From the NCBI RefSeq assembly GCF_028771845.1, contig NZ_CP118270.1, positions 1,550,001 to 1,614,000 of the forward strand: 64,000 bases of DNA, in the 5' to 3' direction. Positions 52,467 through 62,061 of this stretch are shown in pieces. The DNA is from Paenibacillus marchantiae (GTDB lineage: Bacteria; Bacillota; Bacilli; Paenibacillales; Paenibacillaceae). Every line of letters starts with the position of its first letter. Positions within the stretch are counted from its first letter, which is position 1. Made by a program: the position numbers and the translations under genes. The notes under the pieces are model-generated. The model was not told the origin of the DNA. It made no database searches and was given only the letters and a program-made list of their open reading frames with translations.

Positions 52467-53354
52467 TTAGCTTTGTCCGAACAATTGCTGTGCCGTCTCA
52501 ATAAATAACCGGGATGCGGGAGAAGCATCGACAAGTGAAGGAACGGCAATCTCGATATTGCGGTAGGCTTTCGGCTCTGTGGGGAGTGCTTTGACACCCG
52601 GAGGCAGCCAGGATAGTGAAATAGCAGGCAGCATAGCGGTCCCGAGTCCCTGCTCAATCATGCTAAGGCAAGTGTTTACGTTATACACGACAAATCCGAA
52701 ATGTAATTCTGCATCTGCTCGATTGAACAGATCAACAATCGGTACCTCATAGCCGCCTTTGCAAATAATCATGGGGTGTTTGTCCAGCATTTTTACCGGC
52801 AGAATTTCCTGATTCGCAAAAGGTTCATCGTCCCGAAACACCGCGAGCATCTCCTCGCTATAGAGTGGAAGCGTCTCATAAGACACATCTACTGGTTCTT
52901 TATCTGTGGCAATAATGAGAGCTACATCAATGGCGCGTGAGCTTAGCCACTCCTGAATTTCAAGGATGTTCCCCTCGTGTAACTCAAACTGAATCTGAGG
53001 ATAGCGGTCCCGAATCGAGCGGATGATTTTTGGCAGCAGATGGGCGGATGACATAGGGAAAGAGCCAATACGAATCGTACCAATCTCCAACCCTTTTTCG
53101 GCGGCAACGACCTGCTGTACCTTATCAAATTGCTGTAAAATGCGGCGGAAAATAACCAGAATTCGCTGTCCCACATCCGTAAGCACGATGCCGTTCCTAC
53201 GATCCCGTATGATTAGAGTGACATCCAGTTCATTCTCTAGCGAAGAGATGGCCCGACTGACTGCGGGCTGTGTCATATTCAGTTCCTGGCCTGCACGGGT
53301 GAAGCTTCCCGTCTCTGCAATTTTCACAAATAACTGCAACTGTGAGTTGTTCAT
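52467..53354 (-). CDS. LysR family transcriptional regulator
   Basis: The protein has 295 residues from ATG 53354, aligned to the family start MNNSQLQLFVKIAETGSFTRAG; an AAGGAG lies 15 bases upstream, further than usual. HTH is AGQELNMTQPAVSRAISSLE. The effector domain begins GTIRIGSFPMSSAHLLPK. It is divergent from an EamA transporter 210 bases away and probably controls it. The inducer is unknown. Confidence 0.88.
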   Translation of the reverse strand: MNNSQLQLFVKIAETGSFTRAGQELNMTQPAVSRAISSLENELDVTLIIRDRRNGIVLTDVGQRILVIFRRILQQFDKVQQVVAAEKGLEIGTIRIGSFPMSSAHLLPKIIRSIRDRYPQIQFELHEGNILEIQEWLSSRAIDVALIIATDKEPVDVSYETLPLYSEEMLAVFRDDEPFANQEILPVKMLDKHPMIICKGGYEVPIVDLFNRADAELHFGFVVYNVNTCLSMIEQGLGTAMLPAISLSWLPPGVKALPTEPKAYRNIEIAVPSLVDASPASRLFIETAQQLFGQS

Positions 53355-53564
53355 AACAAATATGGTATGCTCCTTATGATTAACATGCATTTCAATTATT
53401 TCGATCATTATTGTATCATGAAGACACGGAACGATCAAAGAACGAATGTAAAACGGATCTGGATCGGATTCCAAATGGTTTGCAGGCACAGAAAGAGCGC
53501 AGGATAATGTGTACGATTGATTAAACTGCGCCTGTAGATGTGTGCCGGATAGGAGAATAAACAT

Positions 53565-54455
53565 ATGGCTTTATCACGTGCAAAAGCAGGCTGGGTCCTG
53601 GCTTTTCTGGTACTCATGTGGGGAGTAAACTGGCCCCTGACCAAATACGCATTAAATTTCACACCGCCGCTCATATTCGCAGGCATGCGCCTGTTAATTG
53701 GGGGTCTGGTGCTGGGGCTGTATGCTTTTCCCCGCTACAAAACGCTGCGGTTGAAGCAAACCTGGCATATTTATGCCATATCTGCGGTGCTTAACATCAT
53801 CTTCTTCTACGGTTTTCAGACCGTGGGGCTGACGGAAGTGCCAGCAGGATTATTTTCATCCATAGTGTTCCTACAGCCTGTGCTGCTCGGAATCGGGGCA
53901 TGGTTGTGGCTGGGTGAGTCCATGTATGGACTGAAGATTGCCGGATTGGTGATCGGTTTTGCAGGGGTGGCTACGATCAGTATTGGCGGCATGACAGGCA
54001 AAGTATCCCCTGAAGGGGTTATGCTTGGGCTGTTCAGTGCAATTAGCTGGGCGATCGGGACCGTATATATGAAGCGAAATTCAATGAAGGTCGATGGAAT
54101 CTGGATGACAGCCATTCCGATTCTGATCGGCGGAGTTGTTCTGACGTTGACGGGTACGGTCACAGAGAGCTGGGCTGATGTGCAGTGGGTGCTTCCTTTT
54201 ATACTGGATACGCTGTTTATTTCGGTGTTTGTCATTGCAATGGGCTGGCTCGCGTTCTTCAAACTGGTTAGCTCCGGCGAAGCCAGCAAAGTAGGATCGT
54301 TTACGTTCCTGATTCCGCTGATCGCCCTGTTATGCAGTGTGCTGTTCCTCGGAGAGTCGGTTACGGTCAACCTGATCGCAGGTCTGGTTATGATTATTGC
54401 CAGCATCCTGCTTGTGAATGTTAAAGTGAAAGGCAGTAAAGTCGCGAAAATATAA
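53565..54455 (+). CDS. EamA/DMT family transporter
   Basis: The 296-residue, ten-helix membrane protein contains two EamA repeats: WVLAFLVLMWGVNWPLTKYAL...PLIFAGMRLLIGGLVLG, and GVMLGLFSAISWAIGTVYMKRN. Start ATG 53565 follows GGAGAATA. The family exports amino acids or metabolites. It is paired with the divergent LysR regulator, a layout seen for YwfM-like and related exporters. Confidence 0.88.
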   Translation: MALSRAKAGWVLAFLVLMWGVNWPLTKYALNFTPPLIFAGMRLLIGGLVLGLYAFPRYKTLRLKQTWHIYAISAVLNIIFFYGFQTVGLTEVPAGLFSSIVFLQPVLLGIGAWLWLGESMYGLKIAGLVIGFAGVATISIGGMTGKVSPEGVMLGLFSAISWAIGTVYMKRNSMKVDGIWMTAIPILIGGVVLTLTGTVTESWADVQWVLPFILDTLFISVFVIAMGWLAFFKLVSSGEASKVGSFTFLIPLIALLCSVLFLGESVTVNLIAGLVMIIASILLVNVKVKGSKVAKI

Positions 54456-54578
54456 AGTTATACGGAGAACTTTCTTCAAGTGGTTGTTGAACCTTGTATA
54501 CATTCCGAATGACAATGCAAAAAATGGGTAAGTTATATATAGGAACATCACCATGATTACGAAGAGGAGGACTCCAGC

Positions 54579-54761
54579 ATGACACAGAACAATCAACCTC
54601 AGGATGAGGCGGCAATTCGCAACAAACTGGATGAAGACGGGGATTCCTTGATGGAGAAAAAGAAAATTTTGAGCGGTGTGGATATTGAGCCGCAAGCGGA
54701 CGAATGGTCTGCCAAACCGTCACCTGTAGCATTTGATGAAGGTAAATCATCCAAAGAATAA
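54579..54761 (+). CDS. Small acidic hydrophilic protein, unknown
   Basis: The 60-residue protein (MTQNNQPQDEAAIRNKLDED...) starts behind GAGGAGG and is followed by a terminator 25 bases after the stop. It is rich in Asp, Glu, Lys and Ser, lacks hydrophobic core positions and looks intrinsically disordered. Good translation signals and an isolated transcription unit support a real gene. No family recognised. Confidence 0.6.
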   Translation: MTQNNQPQDEAAIRNKLDEDGDSLMEKKKILSGVDIEPQADEWSAKPSPVAFDEGKSSKE

Positions 54762-54786
54762 GAGGAACCAGATATAGCTTTAAAAG

Positions 54787-54817
54787 AAGCGGGTACCGTT
54801 AAGGTATCTGCTTTTTT
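54787..54817 (+). terminator. Terminator
   Basis: AAGCGGGTACC pairs with GGTATCTGCTT across GTTAA, followed by TTTT. Confidence 0.75.
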
Positions 54818-54908
54818 ATATCAGAATGGTTAAGCATGTTTCGGAGCATCATCTTCCTGATGTCTTATTGTATAATCATGGGAACGTTTGTGAGAGGAGA
54901 ATGTGAAG

Positions 54909-55391
54909 ATGAGTGAGATTAACATTAGAAGGGCTGTCATCGGAGATTACACGGGAGTATCTGCCTTAATGGATGAACTTCATCACTTGCATGTGGAGGC
55001 CAGGCCAGACGTATACAGAGAGTTGCAGACGAGAATGAGTCATAAGGAATATGAAGAACTACTGGAAACGGATCATCGCTATCTCTATGTTGCGGAATTG
55101 CTGGAACAGGGTGAGATTGTTGGATTTGCGAGCGCACAGTTGAATGTTATTCAGAATGTGGATTTGTTAAAGGATCGAAAGATGTTATATATCCATGAGA
55201 TCATCGTTGGTAGCAAACATCGTGGACATGGGACAGGCAAACTGTTGATGCAGGAGTTAATCGAACTTGGCAAAAAAATGCAGGTCGACAGTGTTGAACT
55301 GACCGTGTCTACATTTAATACTGGTGCTCAAGCTTTCTATGAGCAGATGGGTCTGGCTGTACGCAGCAGCAGAATGGAATACATACTATAA
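54909..55391 (+). CDS. GNAT family N-acetyltransferase
   Basis: The protein has 160 residues from ATG 54909; GTG 54903 is too close to AGGAG. It starts INIRRAVIGDYTGVSALMDEL. Acetyl-CoA binding is shown by YIHEIIVGSKHRGHGTGKLLMQELIELGKK (R-x-x-G-x-G/A) and the C-terminal NTGAQAFYEQMGLAVRSSRMEYIL. The substrate is unknown. It lies alone upstream of the copper cluster. Confidence 0.88.
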   Translation: MSEINIRRAVIGDYTGVSALMDELHHLHVEARPDVYRELQTRMSHKEYEELLETDHRYLYVAELLEQGEIVGFASAQLNVIQNVDLLKDRKMLYIHEIIVGSKHRGHGTGKLLMQELIELGKKMQVDSVELTVSTFNTGAQAFYEQMGLAVRSSRMEYIL

Positions 55392-55496
55392 CTATAATGT
55401 GCTGTACGAAGAATAATGAGATGTCTGGCGCGTTAGTGCAGTCGTAGGAAGCATGGAATACATCCATTTGGAGTAAAATAAAAGAAATAGTCTTGC

Positions 55497-55513
55497 ATAC
55501 CCCCATGGGGTAT
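55497..55513. promoter_or_regulatory. CsoR operator upstream of csoR
   Basis: ATACCCCCATGGGGTAT, a perfect 7-3-7 palindrome matching the TACCC/GGGTA CsoR box. It lies about 40 bases before the csoR start. Confidence 0.85.
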
Positions 55514-55553
55514 GTTACTCTTATTACAGAACGAAAGAAAAGGGGTGTTCGCG

Positions 55554-55955
55554 ATGGAACATCAGAGCCATCCCAAGGAACCTTTGGAGTCATCCGTAAC
55601 AGAGGTGAACGAAGTCTCACAGACCGATGATCAGCAAGCCAATTCATGTCATACGTCAGGCAGTGATGGAAAGCATGTGCGCAAGAGCCATCACTCCCAA
55701 GAGATGAAGGGCAACCTGATTTCCCGCTTGAACCGTGTTGAAGGACAGATTCGCGGGATCAAGGGATTGATCGAGAAGGATACCTATTGTGATGATGTGC
55801 TGACACAGATCGCGGCTGCTCAGTCCGCTCTTAATTCAGTAGGCAAGCTATTGCTGGAAGGCCACATGAAGAGCTGCATCGTTGAGCGCATTCAGGCCGG
55901 AGAGCATGAGGTTGTGGATGAATTGTTGGTAACGGTAAGAAAGTTAATGAAGTAA
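55554..55955 (+). CDS. csoR: Copper-sensing transcriptional repressor CsoR
   Basis: The 133-residue all-helical repressor starts at ATG 55554. After a 45-residue His- and Ser-rich N-terminal extension it has the CsoR core LISRLNRVEGQIRGIKGLIEKDTYCDDVLTQIAAAQSAL, then LLLEGHMKSCIVERI. The Cu(I) ligands are Cys of TYCDD, His of EGHMKSC and the Cys two turns later. The extension holds several His residues and is longer than in Bacillus CsoR (about 101 aa). It autoregulates through the operator at 55497 and controls copZ and copA. Confidence 0.93.
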   Translation: MEHQSHPKEPLESSVTEVNEVSQTDDQQANSCHTSGSDGKHVRKSHHSQEMKGNLISRLNRVEGQIRGIKGLIEKDTYCDDVLTQIAAAQSALNSVGKLLLEGHMKSCIVERIQAGEHEVVDELLVTVRKLMK

Positions 55956-56003
55956 TTATTTTTGAATGAACTCATCATTTATATATCTAAGGAGGAACTA
56001 CCC

Positions 56004-56204
56004 ATGTCTAATATTACGTTGAACGTTACAGGAATGTCTTGCAATCACTGTGTGAAATCGGTTGAAGAAGCTGTGAAGAATGCGGGAGCGAATGGTCAGG
56101 TTAATCTGGCAGCAGGAACTGTCGCAGTTGAATATGACGAGCAAAAAGTCAATGTGGATCAGATCAAGGCAGCCATCGAAGATCAAGGATATGACGTAGT
56201 CTAA
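56004..56204 (+). CDS. copZ: Copper chaperone CopZ
   Basis: The 66-residue heavy-metal-associated domain starts at ATG 56004 behind AAGGAGG. The metal site is GMSCNHCVKSV near residue 10, a C-x-x-C Cu(I) site. It delivers copper to CopA. It is 48 bases downstream of csoR without an intervening terminator. Confidence 0.93.
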   Translation: MSNITLNVTGMSCNHCVKSVEEAVKNAGANGQVNLAAGTVAVEYDEQKVNVDQIKAAIEDQGYDVV

Positions 56205-56208
56205 TCAT

Positions 56209-56291
56209 CGCAGGCTTAAACTGAACTTCCCTTTGCATGGAAAGGAATTCAACAGGTCTTTTCCATTAAATGGGTTCATTGTTTAAGCCTG
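56209..56291 (+). other. Large structured spacer RNA between copZ and copA
   Basis: CAGGCTTAAAC at the left is an exact inverted match of GTTTAAGCCTG at the right. Inside, GAAC/GTTC and ATGGAAA/TTTTCCAT pair again, so the 83 bases form one long branched hairpin followed by ATTTTCTGTCTTTT. It can act as a terminator of csoR-copZ or as an mRNA stabiliser. It lies before the second CsoR operator. Confidence 0.6.
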
Positions 56292-56307
56292 ATTTTCTGT
56301 CTTTTAT

Positions 56308-56324
56308 ATACCCCTTGGGGGTAT
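56308..56324. promoter_or_regulatory. CsoR operator upstream of copA
   Basis: ATACCCCTTGGGGGTAT, the same 7-3-7 box as at 55497, located 42 bases before copA. It indicates that copA has its own CsoR-controlled promoter. Confidence 0.85.
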
Positions 56325-56365
56325 TGGGTGTGTAGGAATATTTCATAGAGAAAGGAGCTAACAAC

Positions 56366-58894
56366 ATGGATAAGTCATCAACAACGGAGAACGCAACAGT
56401 ATCAGAACCCGTACCTTCACAGGAAGCGGCGGGATTGCAGACAACACTGCAAATTACAGGCATGACCTGTGCTGCCTGCTCTACCCGGATTGAGAAGGGT
56501 TTGTCCCGAATGGAAGGGGTCAATCAGGCGAATGTTAACCTCGCTATAGAACAAGCAACGGTATCCTATGATCCGAAGACAACGAACATCAATGCTTTGC
56601 GGGATAAGGTGGAGGCCCTTGGCTATGGTACAGTAACGGAATCCGTGGATCTGGACATTACAGGCATGACCTGTGCTGCTTGTTCTACTCGAATCGAAAA
56701 AGGTCTTTCTCGGTTGCCGGGTGTATCCCGTGCAAACGTGAACCTGGCTCTGGAAACGGGACATGTGGAATTTGCAGCAGGAGTACTGAAGGCAACCGAT
56801 ATTACGGCGAAGATCAAACAGCTCGGTTATGGAGCAGAGTTGCAGAAGACACAGGAAGATACCCAATCAGTGCGTGAGCGTGAATTACAGCGTAAAAAGT
56901 GGAAATGGATGATCTCCGCCTTGTTATCTTTGCCACTGCTTTGGGCCATGGTGGGTCACTTTTCATTTACCTCGTGGATCTGGGTACCGGATCTGTTCAT
57001 GAACCCATGGTTCCAACTGGTGTTGGCAACGCCAGTACAGTTTGTGATTGGATGGCAATTCTATGTGGGAGCCTATAAAGCGCTCCGTAATGGCAGTGCC
57101 AATATGGATGTACTGGTTGCTTTGGGTACAAGTGCGGCTTTCTTCTACAGTCTGTATCTGACCCTGACCAGTGGCAATGCAGCTTCGACCATGATGGATC
57201 ATGGTGGGACGGGAATGGCTACAGCAGCCATGCCAACCGTGGAGCTTTATTATGAGACGAGTGCAATTCTGATTACGTTGATCCTATTGGGAAAATGGTT
57301 TGAGGCGGTAGCCAAGGGGCGTTCCTCTCAGGCAATCAAGAGCCTCATCGAACTGGCTCCGCGTGAAGCCAGAGTGATTCGTGATGGACAGGAGGTTATT
57401 GTACCGTCTGCGTATGTCGCGGTAGGTGATCTCGTTCTGGTAAAACCCGGAGATAGCATTCCTGTCGATGGCGTCGTGGAGGAGGGGCAGTCTTCTGTCG
57501 ACGAATCCATGTTAAGCGGAGAGAGCCTGCCCGTGGATAAAAAACCAGGGGACGCCGTTACAGGTGCTACGTTGAATAAAAATGGAGTATTAAGACTGCG
57601 TGCGACCCGCGTGGGCTCGGACACGGCGTTATCCCAAATTATTAAAGTGGTTGAACAAGCGCAGGGTTCCAAGGCCCCTATTCAGCGGATTGCCGATGTG
57701 ATCTCAGGTATCTTTGTTCCGATTGTTGTAGGCATCGCAGCAGTCACGTTCCTGATCTGGTATTTTTTCGCCAGTCCCGGTGACTTTGCCGGTTCGCTGG
57801 AGAAGGCGATTGCTGTACTTGTCATAGCCTGTCCTTGTGCGCTTGGACTCGCAACTCCAACGTCCATTATGGCTGGATCAGGGCGTGCGGCGGAATATGG
57901 TGTGTTGTTCAAAGGCGGCGAACATCTGGAATCGGCACAGCAGATCCAAACCGTTGTACTGGACAAAACAGGTACAGTTACCCAAGGCAAGCCCGTGCTT
58001 ACGGATGTGGTGACGGCTCCAGAATGGACGGAAACGGACCTGCTGCAACGGGTGGGAGCAGCAGAGCAGAGTTCGGAGCATCCATTGGCTGAGGCGATTG
58101 TAGAAGGAATCCGAGGTAAAGGTCTGGAACTGGTCCAGTCAGAGCAATTCGAGAACATACCGGGATATGGTGTGCGAGCTCGGGTTCAGGGACAAGAGAT
58201 CCTGGTCGGGACACGTAGGCTGCTTACGGATGCGAAGGTGAATGTCTCCGAGGAAACGATGCAACAGATGAATAACCTTGAGGAACAAGGACGCACAGCG
58301 ATGCTGGTCGCCGTGGACGGTCAATGGGCTGGGGTTGTTGCGGTGGCGGATACCATCAAGGAAACTTCACGGGAAGCCATTCAGCGGCTTCATGCTATGG
58401 GAATTGATGTCATCATGATTACGGGAGACAATGAGCGGACAGCACGCGCTGTAGCGGAGCAAGCCGGAATTAATAAAGTTCTGGCTGAGGTACTGCCAGA
58501 GGGTAAAGCGGCAGAAGTGAAAAAACTTCAGGAGAGTGGCCTCAAGGTAGCGATGGTTGGAGATGGTATCAACGATGCTCCGGCCCTTGCTACAGCCGAT
58601 ATTGGTATGGCCATCGGAACCGGAACCGATGTAGCGATGGAAGCAGCGGATATTACGCTAATGCGCGGCGATCTGAACAGTATTGCAGATGCAATCGAGA
58701 TGAGCCGGCGCACGATGGGCAATATCAAGCAGAACCTGTTCTGGGCACTTGGCTATAACGTGATTGGGATTCCAATTGCAGCAGTGGGCTTCCTAGCTCC
58801 TTGGTTGGCAGGTGCGGCCATGGCGTTCAGCTCTGTGTCGGTTGTATTGAATTCGCTGCGTCTGCAACGGATGAAACTGAAAAGCAATGACTGA
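56366..58894 (+). CDS. copA: Copper-exporting P1B-type ATPase CopA
   Basis: The 842-residue membrane pump exports Cu(I) at the cost of ATP. Two N-terminal metal-binding domains each have [16 protein letters not shown] (near residues 31 and 99). The transmembrane CPC site is [12 protein letters not shown] (about 492), the actuator motif SGESLP and the phosphorylated Asp is in [11 protein letters not shown]. The nucleotide-binding HP is [10 protein letters not shown] and the hinge [10 protein letters not shown]. It starts behind AAAGGAG and has its own CsoR box. All key residues are intact. Confidence 0.96.
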   Translation: MDKSSTTENATVSEPVPSQEAAGLQTTLQITGMTCAACSTRIEKGLSRMEGVNQANVNLAIEQATVSYDPKTTNINALRDKVEALGYGTVTESVDLDITGMTCAACSTRIEKGLSRLPGVSRANVNLALETGHVEFAAGVLKATDITAKIKQLGYGAELQKTQEDTQSVRERELQRKKWKWMISALLSLPLLWAMVGHFSFTSWIWVPDLFMNPWFQLVLATPVQFVIGWQFYVGAYKALRNGSANMDVLVALGTSAAFFYSLYLTLTSGNAASTMMDHGGTGMATAAMPTVELYYETSAILITLILLGKWFEAVAKGRSSQAIKSLIELAPREARVIRDGQEVIVPSAYVAVGDLVLVKPGDSIPVDGVVEEGQSSVDESMLSGESLPVDKKPGDAVTGATLNKNGVLRLRATRVGSDTALSQIIKVVEQAQGSKAPIQRIADVISGIFVPIVVGIAAVTFLIWYFFASPGDFAGSLEKAIAVLVIACPCALGLATPTSIMAGSGRAAEYGVLFKGGEHLESAQQIQTVVLDKTGTVTQGKPVLTDVVTAPEWTETDLLQRVGAAEQSSEHPLAEAIVEGIRGKGLELVQSEQFENIPGYGVRARVQGQEILVGTRRLLTDAKVNVSEETMQQMNNLEEQGRTAMLVAVDGQWAGVVAVADTIKETSREAIQRLHAMGIDVIMITGDNERTARAVAEQAGINKVLAEVLPEGKAAEVKKLQESGLKVAMVGDGINDAPALATADIGMAIGTGTDVAMEAADITLMRGDLNSIADAIEMSRRTMGNIKQNLFWALGYNVIGIPIAAVGFLAPWLAGAAMAFSSVSVVLNSLRLQRMKLKSND

Positions 58895-58948
58895 TGTCCA
58901 TTGAGGGACGTGATTCAACTTTCTATTATGCTCAAAAGTAAGCATAGG

Positions 58949-58983
58949 GTGCGGTCCGCTGCGGCGGAGCGTGCTTTTTTTTG
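58949..58983 (+). terminator. Terminator after copA
   Basis: GTGCGGTCCGC pairs imperfectly with GGCGGAGCGTGC, followed by eight T residues. Confidence 0.75.
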
Positions 58984-59128
58984 TTATGGAAAGATGTCTG
59001 AGATATGTTAAGGGAATGGTCCTTTCCTTGTTATTAGAAGGTGAGCGTGTGAAGTGATGTCCTCTTATGAAATGGAATTCATTGTTTGTGAAACACATCT
59101 TAATCTTTCTGAACCTTTCAGAAATAGA

Positions 59129-59157
59129 TTGACAATATAGACATATAGACTTAAAAT
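59129..59157 (+). promoter_or_regulatory. Strong SigA promoter of the ABC-2 permease operon
   Basis: TTGACA, 17-base spacer, TAAAAT. It lies in the 335-base gap between copA and the permease gene; nothing else is seen there apart from the terminator and the operator. Confidence 0.75.
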
Positions 59158-59160
59158 TTA

Positions 59161-59189
59161 AAACGATTGTTTGATTCAAACAATCGTTT
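59161..59189. promoter_or_regulatory. TetR operator, perfect 29-bp palindrome
   Basis: Arms AAACGATTGTTTGA and TCAAACAATCGTTT flank a single central T. It sits right at the expected transcription start of the promoter at 59129, so a bound repressor would block initiation. The TetR protein at 60618-61226 is the obvious candidate. Confidence 0.8.
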
Positions 59190-59229
59190 ACATCAAATTC
59201 GAACTAATGAGTAATGGAGGACATCATTT

Positions 59230-60390
59230 ATGTTGCAGGCTTTACGTATATTGTTGAAAAAACCGCCAGTAATTGTGGGGATCGTGACGGCACTTATGTT
59301 CCAAGTGATCTTCAGCGTGATCTGGATGACAGCATATTCCGGAGTGAATGACCGGATGAATGAATTGACGGTTGCCGTTGTCAATGAGGATGGAGAGCAG
59401 TCCAAGGGGATCGCAGATCGTATGGCTGAGACGCTTCCTTTTCATACCGTAACTAATCTGAGTGCTGCCGAAGCACTTGACCAGTTAAATCATCGCAAGA
59501 TTCATATGGTGCTGAATATTCCTGCAGGGTTTAACGAGCTGATTCAGACAGCCGGTTCCACTGCCGAAATCAAGTACACCATTAACGAGGCGAACCCGGT
59601 TACGATAAAAAGCATGATGCAAGGTGTATCGCAAAGCGTGACGAACACGATTAACAAGCAAGCAACCGCTCAAGGTGTGCAAGCTGTGTTGACGGCTTCC
59701 GGAGCGCCTGCAGATCAGGCAGCTGAAGCTGCTGCCAACCTGACTACCCGCGTGGAAGGTACAACGACTTCTATTAATCCGGTTAACGGCATGAACAACC
59801 AGATGGTGCCGATGATGATGGTACTCGCTTCTTATGTGGGAGCCATGATTATGGGTATGAACCTGCAGACAGCGATGGGTATGCTGTCGGCTACTCACTC
59901 CCGCTGGACTTTGTTTGGCGCCAGAGTAGTCATTAATCTGGGGTCTGCTCTTGTGGTTTCCCTGCTGGGATCATCACTGATCGTGTCGCTGGGCGGACAG
60001 ATCGAGCAAGGATTTATCGCATTCTGGTTGTTCCAGGCGTTGTTCCTCTGCACGTTCATGTTCTTCTCCCAGTTCTTCCTGATCTGCTTTGGACCAGCGG
60101 GAAGTTTGTTCAACATCATTTCACTGTCGCTGCAACTGGTATCTTCCGGTGCAATGGTGCCACGTGAATTGCTGAACAGCTTCTACAGTGGTATTGGTCA
60201 GTATCTGCCTGCCACATATGCCGTTCAAGGTGTTCTGAGCGCTCAACTGGGTGGACCTGGAGTTCAATCCGCTGCTGGTTCAATTACCATTGTATTGCTG
60301 GTTGCTGTAGCCCTTTCCCTGGTGGTGACGTTGTTGAAAAAACAACGCATGCCAGCTGGGGCACCAAGCCCGGCTCAAATGAACAGCTAA
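59230..60390 (+). CDS. YhgE/Pip-like ABC-2 type membrane protein
   Basis: The 386-residue protein starts behind GGAGG. The first helix (VIVGIVTALMFQVIFSVIWM) is followed by a large extracellular region of about 150 residues. Five C-terminal helices (MMMVLASYVGAMIMGMNL to ITIVLLVAVALSLVVTLL) complete the YhgE/ABC-2 permease topology. Such proteins act in export or drug resistance. It is controlled by a perfect TetR palindrome and lies just before the tetR-nfrA pair. No partner ATPase lies nearby. Confidence 0.8.
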   Translation: MLQALRILLKKPPVIVGIVTALMFQVIFSVIWMTAYSGVNDRMNELTVAVVNEDGEQSKGIADRMAETLPFHTVTNLSAAEALDQLNHRKIHMVLNIPAGFNELIQTAGSTAEIKYTINEANPVTIKSMMQGVSQSVTNTINKQATAQGVQAVLTASGAPADQAAEAAANLTTRVEGTTTSINPVNGMNNQMVPMMMVLASYVGAMIMGMNLQTAMGMLSATHSRWTLFGARVVINLGSALVVSLLGSSLIVSLGGQIEQGFIAFWLFQALFLCTFMFFSQFFLICFGPAGSLFNIISLSLQLVSSGAMVPRELLNSFYSGIGQYLPATYAVQGVLSAQLGGPGVQSAAGSITIVLLVAVALSLVVTLLKKQRMPAGAPSPAQMNS

Positions 60391-60429
60391 TATTCCAGTC
60401 ATCATGGTTGTTCTTCATAGGATATGATC

Positions 60430-60462
60430 AAGCACCCCGGTGATTTTCACCGGGGTGCTTGG
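60430..60462 (+). terminator. Strong terminator after the permease gene
   Basis: AAGCACCCCGGTGA pairs perfectly with its complement across TTT; a short T-run follows the stem. It separates the permease from the TetR gene. Confidence 0.8.
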
Positions 60463-60617
60463 TTTAATAGTAGGTTGAGGTGGCTAGCTTTGCAGAACCA
60501 CAGGCGGCACACCTTGCGCTTTGATGCACAAACTTTCATAATGAAACGATAGAGTAGTCTCGCTGCAGCCCGGTGAGCTGGAGCAAATGAATAGAACGGA
60601 CAAGAGGAGCGGACGGA

Positions 60618-61226
60618 ATGACGGAACCGGAATTGGATATAAAAACGAGGATTTTGCTTGCAGCCAAGAAGCTTTTTGCACAGCAGGGGTATGACGGGAC
60701 AAGTGTTCGTCAAATCTGTGATGAGGCGGGTGCGAATGTATCGCTGGTCTCGTATCATTTTGGTGGAAAAGAAAAGGTGTTCGAAGCATTATTTGAGCAC
60801 TTTTTTCCTGATCATATGATGAACGAGTTGGCTGAAGAGTCCATGTCCTCCCCCGTGGAGGGTATCCGACGAATCATAGGTGAAGTTGTAAAGTTCACAA
60901 TGACCGACCGAGAAATGAGCGATATTGTGCAGCTTGAAATTACGCTGCGTACCCATCGCACAGCTACCGTGTTTCGTTTTTTGGACCCCGTCTGGACCAG
61001 AGTGAGAGAACTGCTGCAAGAAGGCAAGGAGCAGGGCGTGTTTCAGATCGAGTCCGTATCTTATGCGATGCTTCAGGTCATGGGTGTGGCTTTGGCGCAC
61101 AAACGGGCCAAGAATTCGCGGTTTAGCTTTGACTATCAGGATATGAACACAGATGAGCTGGCTGAGCAAACCATTGAATTCGTACTACGAGGATTGGGAG
61201 TGAATAGCAATGAACGAAACCATTGA
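60618..61226 (+). CDS. TetR family transcriptional regulator
   Basis: The 202-residue protein starts behind AGAGGAG. HTH is DIKTRILLAAKKLFAQQGYDGTSVRQICDEAGANVSLVSYHFGGKE. The C-terminal domain begins after residue 75 (VEGIRRIIGEVVKFTMTD). YttP-like in layout. It probably represses the upstream permease through the palindrome at 59161. It overlaps the nitroreductase gene by 17 bases, so both are made from one transcript. Confidence 0.88.
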   Translation: MTEPELDIKTRILLAAKKLFAQQGYDGTSVRQICDEAGANVSLVSYHFGGKEKVFEALFEHFFPDHMMNELAEESMSSPVEGIRRIIGEVVKFTMTDREMSDIVQLEITLRTHRTATVFRFLDPVWTRVRELLQEGKEQGVFQIESVSYAMLQVMGVALAHKRAKNSRFSFDYQDMNTDELAEQTIEFVLRGLGVNSNERNH

Positions 61227-61953
61227 ATTGATGATGAAGCACCGCTCTGTGCGGAAATTCAAGCCAGACCCTGTAAGAGAGGAGCAGCTGGCAGCAATCG
61301 TGGCGGCCGGGCAGATGGCTTCCTCTTCAAGTAGTGTGCAGGCCTATACTATAATTGCTGTTACCGAACAGGAGCAGAAGGCCAAATTGGCTGAATTGGC
61401 AGGCAATCAGTCTTACGTCAATGAATGCCCTGTGTTTCTTGTATGGTGTGCTGACCTTTATCGCCTGAGTGATGCTGCCAAGCGTCATTTGCCTGAAAAG
61501 GAATCCTATGAGGACTCCACTGAAAACTTTATGGTGGCCACCATTGATGTTGCACTCGCATCGCAAAATGCTGCGCTTGCAGCAGAGTCACTAGGTTTCG
61601 GAATTGTATATATTGGCGGGCTGCGCAACCGTATTGAGGAAGTGAGCGAAGTATTGGGCTTGCCCGACGGCGTCTATCCAGTATATGGAATGTGCATTGG
61701 TGTTGCTGATCAGGATACGGGTATTCGTCCGCGTCTACCACTAGATGCTGTCCTGCACCATGGCCGCTATAACGCCGAGCAGACCCTCAAAGGCGTCGAG
61801 AGCTATGACGAAACGACTGCTGCATACATGAAGGAGCGCACTCAAGGGGAACGTTCTACACCGTGGTCCGAAATGATGGCGAAACGTCTTACAGAGCCGG
61901 TACGTCTACAGATGAAGCCATTCCTCGAAGGCAAAGGATTCTTGAAACGTTAA
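61210..61953 (+). CDS. nfrA: NfrA-like FMN nitroreductase (NADPH-dependent)
   Basis: The 247-residue FMN enzyme starts MNETIELMMKHRSVRKFKPDPV and matches NfrA/NfsA oxygen-insensitive flavin and nitro-reductases. FMN contacts are in HRSVRKF, ASSSSSVQAYTII and LGFGIVYIGGLRN. The C-terminal part includes PRLPLDAVLHHGRY. It overlaps the TetR gene. In Bacillus NfrA is stress-induced and cleans up quinones or disulfides. Confidence 0.88.
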   Translation: MNETIELMMKHRSVRKFKPDPVREEQLAAIVAAGQMASSSSSVQAYTIIAVTEQEQKAKLAELAGNQSYVNECPVFLVWCADLYRLSDAAKRHLPEKESYEDSTENFMVATIDVALASQNAALAAESLGFGIVYIGGLRNRIEEVSEVLGLPDGVYPVYGMCIGVADQDTGIRPRLPLDAVLHHGRYNAEQTLKGVESYDETTAAYMKERTQGERSTPWSEMMAKRLTEPVRLQMKPFLEGKGFLKR

Positions 61954-61966
61954 GTGTAAATACAAA

Positions 61967-62006
61967 AGAAGTCAGTCCGGCAGATGTCGACTGACTTCTT
62001 TTTTTG
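61967..62006. terminator. Bidirectional terminator
   Basis: AAGAAGTCAGTC pairs with GACTGACTTCTT, followed by seven T residues. It lies between nfrA and the convergent TatD gene. Confidence 0.85.
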
Positions 62007-62061
62007 CATACTATATCTTTTTAATTGAGGAACCAGCACAAGAATGGATGCCAATTCGGAC

